Origin: Acidovorax sp. 69
Lineage (GTDB): Bacteria > Pseudomonadota > Gammaproteobacteria > Burkholderiales > Burkholderiaceae_C
DNA length: 64,000 bases
Assembly: GCF_002797445.1 (NCBI RefSeq)
Contig: NZ_PGEP01000001.1
Span: 661,001-725,000 of the forward strand
Reading direction: 5' to 3'
The position numbers and the translations under genes were made by a program. This document shows positions 62,148 through 64,000 of the stretch, piece by piece; position 1 is the stretch's first letter; every line of letters begins with the position of its first letter. The notes below the pieces were generated by a model. That model ran no database searches. It was not told where the DNA came from and saw only the letters and a list, made by a program, of their open reading frames with translations.

Positions 62148-64000
62148 TTACTGCGTGCCCAGGGCCAGTTCTGCACGCGGCGTCCATTTGTCCGCCTGTT
62201 TGCCCGCCTTGGGTGCGGCCACGAAGAGCCGCTCGGCGGGCAGGTTCTGCGACACCAGGTAGGCGCGGATGGCCTGGCCGCGCTGCGTTGCCAGTTCGGC
62301 GGCGGTGGCCTCGGTGGCGCTTTGGTGGGCCAGCAGCAGGGCCTCCATCTCGGTCACCGTGAGGTCTTTGGCCAGCCCGACCAGGTTGCGCGGCTTGGGC
62401 ATGTCGGCGCGGCGGTACACCTCCTTGAGCAGGGCGGGGTATTCGGCGGCCGATACGGGGGCCGTGTCGGTGGGGTTGGCGCGGCGTTTTTCGGCCAGCA
62501 CCCGTTGCTGCAGGCCTTCGCGCTGCATGCCTTCGCGTTCGTCCTGCAGGCTGGCCATGCCGGTCACGGTGATCTTGAGCGCGGGGCGGTCCGTCAGGGC
62601 CTTGACCACCTTGCCCAGGTTTTGTTGTGCCTCGGGGGTGAGGGTGGCGCTGCCGGGGGCAAAGGGCACGTTGCTCATTTCATCGCCGCCGCCCAGGGCG
62701 CTGGCCAGCAGGCTGAAGGGTGAGGTCAGCGCTTTGCCGATCAGGTTGATGATGATCTTGAAGATCACAGGGCCAATGCGGAACTGCGGGTCGTTCAGCG
62801 AGCCGCTGATGGGCAGGTCCAGGTCGATCACGCCCTGGCGGTCGGCCAGCAGGGCCACGGCCAGCTTCACGGGCAGGCTGTTGGGGGCGCCCTCCACGGC
62901 TTCGCCAAAGGTCAGCTGATGGAGCACCAACCGGTTGCTGGCCGTGAGTTGGCCGTTGGGCAGCACCTTGTAGCTCACGTCCACGCTGAGCTTGCCGCGC
63001 TCGATGCCGTGGCCCGCGTATTTCACGGAGTAGGGCGTGAGCGGGGGTAGTTCCAGGTCGCGCACCTTGCCGGTGATGTCGAGCGCCAGCGGCTTCGCCA
63101 GGGGATTGAGTTTGCCAATGACCTCCAGCGATGCCGAACCCTCGGCGCGGCCACGCAGCTCCAGGTCGGCCAGCACGGGCTCGCCACCGGGGGCTTCAGA
63201 CGAAAACGCGCTCAGCTTGCCGGTCAGCTCGGAGAGATCGGCCGAGTAGTTGGGCTTGATGAAAAAGTCGGAGAACAGCACCTTGCCATTGACCAGGCTC
63301 ACCGGGCCAAAGACCACCACGGGGGCCAGCGGATCGGCTTGGGCCACGGCGGTGGTGGCTGCCGATGCTGAGGACACGGGCGAAGATGCCGCTGCCGTTT
63401 GTGGGGGGGCAGATGCCGTATTGGCCGTGGCACTGGCCGCATTGGCGGCACGGGCTTCTTCGGGTGTCTTGGCGATGTCGCTGAGGTTGATGCGGCCAGC
63501 CTCGTTCACCGTGACACGCGCAAAAAAGTCCACCAGGCTGGTCTCCTTGACCTCTACGCGCGGTGCGGTGCCGGGGGCGGTGGCCACAGTGAGGCCACGC
63601 AGGTTCAGGCTCTTCCAGGCCAGCAACTCCTCGCCCACCTGGGCCTCGGTCTTGGGGGTGAAGGCTGCCGTGCTGTTGGCCTTGAGGTCTTCCACCACCA
63701 CATCACCCGCCAGGCGCAGGCTGATGCCCTTGTCTGATTGCGCCAGGGCCACCTGCCCCCGGTAGCCCACATCGGCGCGCAGCAGCTCTACGGAGAGCTG
63801 GCTGGCCAGGTAGCCGTCCAGTGCGTGCAGGGGCAGGCGCGTGGCGTCCAGCTTGCCCTGGGCAACCAGGGGTTGCAGGGCCAGCGTGCCCTGGTAGTCG
63901 ACCTTGCCGGGCGTGGCCTTGTTGTTGCTCGCGCCCTTGCCCGGCGCCGCTGCGCGGGCCGTCAGCGAAAAGGCTTCAGGCTTGCTGCCGTCGCTGGCCA
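62148..64000 (-). CDS. DUF748/AsmA-like envelope protein, 3' part
   Basis: The frame is open to the window edge, so the N-terminus is missing; about 617 codons are visible. The visible part shows AsmA/DUF748 beta-groove repeats: GYRGQVALAQSDKGISLRLA, VEVKETSLVDFFARVTVNEA, KYAGHGIERGKLSVDVSYKV, KLAVALLADRQGVIDLDLPI. A C-terminal OmpA-like part follows (VPFAPGSATLTPEAQQNLGK). A Ser/Ala/Thr-rich linker interrupts it. Such proteins span the periplasm as lipid-transfer grooves near the inner membrane. It begins upstream of, and on the same strand as, the ScsB-like gene. Confidence 0.85.
   Translation of the reverse strand, partial: ASDGSKPEAFSLTARAAAPGKGASNNKATPGKVDYQGTLALQPLVAQGKLDATRLPLHALDGYLASQLSVELLRADVGYRGQVALAQSDKGISLRLAGDVVVEDLKANSTAAFTPKTEAQVGEELLAWKSLNLRGLTVATAPGTAPRVEVKETSLVDFFARVTVNEAGRINLSDIAKTPEEARAANAASATANTASAPPQTAAASSPVSSASAATTAVAQADPLAPVVVFGPVSLVNGKVLFSDFFIKPNYSADLSELTGKLSAFSSEAPGGEPVLADLELRGRAEGSASLEVIGKLNPLAKPLALDITGKVRDLELPPLTPYSVKYAGHGIERGKLSVDVSYKVLPNGQLTASNRLVLHQLTFGEAVEGAPNSLPVKLAVALLADRQGVIDLDLPISGSLNDPQFRIGPVIFKIIINLIGKALTSPFSLLASALGGGDEMSNVPFAPGSATLTPEAQQNLGKVVKALTDRPALKITVTGMASLQDEREGMQREGLQQRVLAEKRRANPTDTAPVSAAEYPALLKEVYRRADMPKPRNLVGLAKDLTVTEMEALLLAHQSATEATAAELATQRGQAIRAYLVSQNLPAERLFVAAPKAGKQADKWTPRAELALGTQ

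Overview
The window is about 65 percent GC and densely packed with genes. Its gene content fits a soil or water betaproteobacterium of the Comamonadaceae (Acidovorax, Comamonas and Delftia type): several Bug/TctC solute-binding proteins, a complete ring-epoxidation phenylacetate (paa) operon with a TetR-type PaaR, DUF3597, DUF2145 and DUF2062 proteins, and priA next to hemE. The family assignment is inferred from content and style; no rRNA or tRNA gene is present to confirm it. I see no prophage, IS transposase or CRISPR array.

Layout. 1-2365: end of an Lrp-type regulator, an EamA-type exporter and a saccharopine-dehydrogenase-like reductase. 2677-9061: envelope genes, namely an exported protein overlapping a patatin lipoprotein, a YiaAB membrane protein, two exported proteins (one DUF2145), a coiled-coil/zinc-ribbon membrane protein and a DUF3597 protein. 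9353-13901: a diguanylate cyclase, a PAS-LuxR regulator, a small membrane protein, tgt and a universal stress protein. 13968-18314: a catabolic island of a Bug protein, an IclR regulator and a self-sufficient P450-reductase fusion; the same 15-bp palindrome lies in front of the Bug/iclR pair and in front of the P450. 18410-25544: an unknown gene, outer-membrane phospholipase A with a small exported partner, rep helicase, a branched-chain-type binding protein and an AEC carrier. 25625-29539: priA and hemE, separated by 666 bp holding two diverged ~334-bp units with four consensus DnaA boxes. 29692-34630: an MFS permease, a MarR regulator, a Bug protein and a sulfatase.

34788-50546 is a phenylacetate island. 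paaN is divergent from paaG-paaI-paaK-paaA-paaB-paaC-paaD-paaE, followed by paaR and a branched-chain-amino-acid-type ABC transporter. That transporter has two binding proteins, one stand-alone permease, a fused permease-ATPase and a second ATPase. PaaK makes phenylacetyl-CoA, PaaABC(D)E forms the ring epoxide, PaaG isomerises it to the oxepin, PaaN is a candidate for the aldehyde dehydrogenase step, and PaaI hydrolyses stalled thioesters. The beta-oxidation genes (paaF, paaH, paaJ) and paaZ are not in the window. A PaaR-type operator lies between paaN and paaG.

50678-64000: an NhaR-like regulator divergent from a TerC protein, a DUF2062 protein, a cassette of flavin monooxygenase, MBL-fold protein and DUF2783 protein with a truncated Bug gene and a divergent IclR regulator, metY, a CoA-binding protein, an ScsB/DsbD-like thiol-disulfide reductase and the 3' part of a DUF748/AsmA-like gene.

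The most unusual signal is a ~55-bp dispersed palindromic element present about eight times. Two copies lie inside genes at their 5' ends and encode the hydrophobic core and cleavage region of the signal peptides of two unrelated exported proteins; a third, weaker copy lies inside priA. A second, larger GC-rich palindromic repeat sits just after stop codons at three places and upstream of one gene.
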